64,000 bases of DNA from Polydactylus sextarius (lineage: Eukaryota > Chordata > Actinopteri > Polynemidae): positions 8,416,813 through 8,480,812 of the forward strand of contig CM028909.1 of assembly GCA_016801845.1 (NCBI GenBank), read 5' to 3'. Positions 63,540 to 64,000 of the stretch are shown in pieces. Position 1 is the stretch's first letter. Each line of letters opens with the position of its first letter. Below the pieces are notes generated by a model. That model was not told the origin of the DNA, did no database searches, and saw only the letters and a list, made by a program, of their open reading frames with translations. Both the position numbers and the translations under genes were made by a program.

Positions 63540-64000
63540 TCTTTAATTGAGGAAAACAAGAACAACCCCAGGTTCCTTATCAGCACTGTAGCCAGGCTGA
63601 CAGAAAGTCATAGCTCTGTGGAGCCGTCTATTCCAATAAATCTTAGCAGTAATGACTTTATGAACTTTTTTTTACAAATAAAATTGTTGTCATCAGAGAT
63701 AAAATTAGTTACCTCCTTCCCACTTCAGGCAATGATATTTCGCCCAGTGCAGCAGACATGGAATCACTGATTTTTATCTGGATAGACAATTTATCCCTTA
63801 GACAATATAATCAGGAAGCACAATATAAACTTTCATTGTTATGCGGATGATACCCAGCTGTACTTATCTGTGAAGCCATGATGAAACTAGCAGGTCATCA
63901 AACTACAGGATTGTCTTAAAGACATAAAAGCCTGGATGACTCAGAATTTCTTATTTTTAAACTTAGACAAAACTTAAGTTATCATACTTGGCCCTGAAAA
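63540..64000 (+). mobile_element. Decayed LINE reverse transcriptase fragment (L2/CR1-like)
   Basis: Translating with frame changes gives PRFLISTVARLTES, NDFMNFFTNKI, then the reverse transcriptase catalytic box YADDTQLYLS, LQDCLKDIKAWMTQNFLFLN and VIILGPE at the window edge. In-frame stops and an internal deletion show that it is inactive. It runs off the right end of the window. Confidence 0.75.

Overview
This is a vertebrate, almost certainly teleost fish, nuclear segment. Genes are split into small GT-AG exons. Introns are AT-rich and full of microsatellites, and the interspersed repeats are types common in ray-finned fish (terminal-inverted-repeat MITEs, an L2/CR1-like LINE fragment, a gggcagcacggtgg-type repeat). 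Homology calls come from recalled family sequence, not from a search. Exon edges were read by hand from splice consensus and phase.

Layout. (1) + strand, about 0.7-20.0 kb: an igfn1-like gene (immunoglobulin-like and fibronectin type III domain protein 1). Twenty-five exons join into a phase-consistent 4479-nt reading frame of 1492 codons plus stop. (2) + strand, about 21.0-27.6 kb: a gene I cannot name. It encodes an N-terminal cytosolic tail, one membrane anchor, a long coiled coil and a very Glu-rich C-terminus. (3) + strand, about 28.5-47.2 kb: ppp1r12b (myosin phosphatase regulatory subunit MYPT2), of which only the C-terminal half is found. It has an apparent internal first exon, a second internal first exon for the small heart-type subunit, and two homologous alternative last exons, each encoding a leucine-zipper-like end. 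(4) - strand, about 62.7-47.2 kb: syt2 (synaptotagmin-2), with eight coding exons for luminal tail, membrane segment, linker, C2A and C2B. It converges tail-to-tail on ppp1r12b. (5) From 62.7 kb to the end: non-coding sequence, then a decayed LINE reverse transcriptase that runs off the window.

igfn1, ppp1r12b and syt2 are also neighbours or near-neighbours on human 1q32, so the order looks like conserved synteny. igfn1 and ppp1r12b are striated-muscle genes. syt2 is the fast Ca2+ sensor of neurotransmitter release, including at neuromuscular synapses. A functional link between them is inference only.

Main points for a second look: the ppp1r12b locus without ankyrin/PP1-binding exons; its paired homologous terminal exons; a possible 25-residue peptide made from its first exon and a poly(A)-equipped exon; the unnamed acidic coiled-coil membrane protein; an Ig domain in igfn1 that has lost its first half; and single-base reading-frame breaks in syt2 and in the unnamed gene that look like indels or assembly errors.
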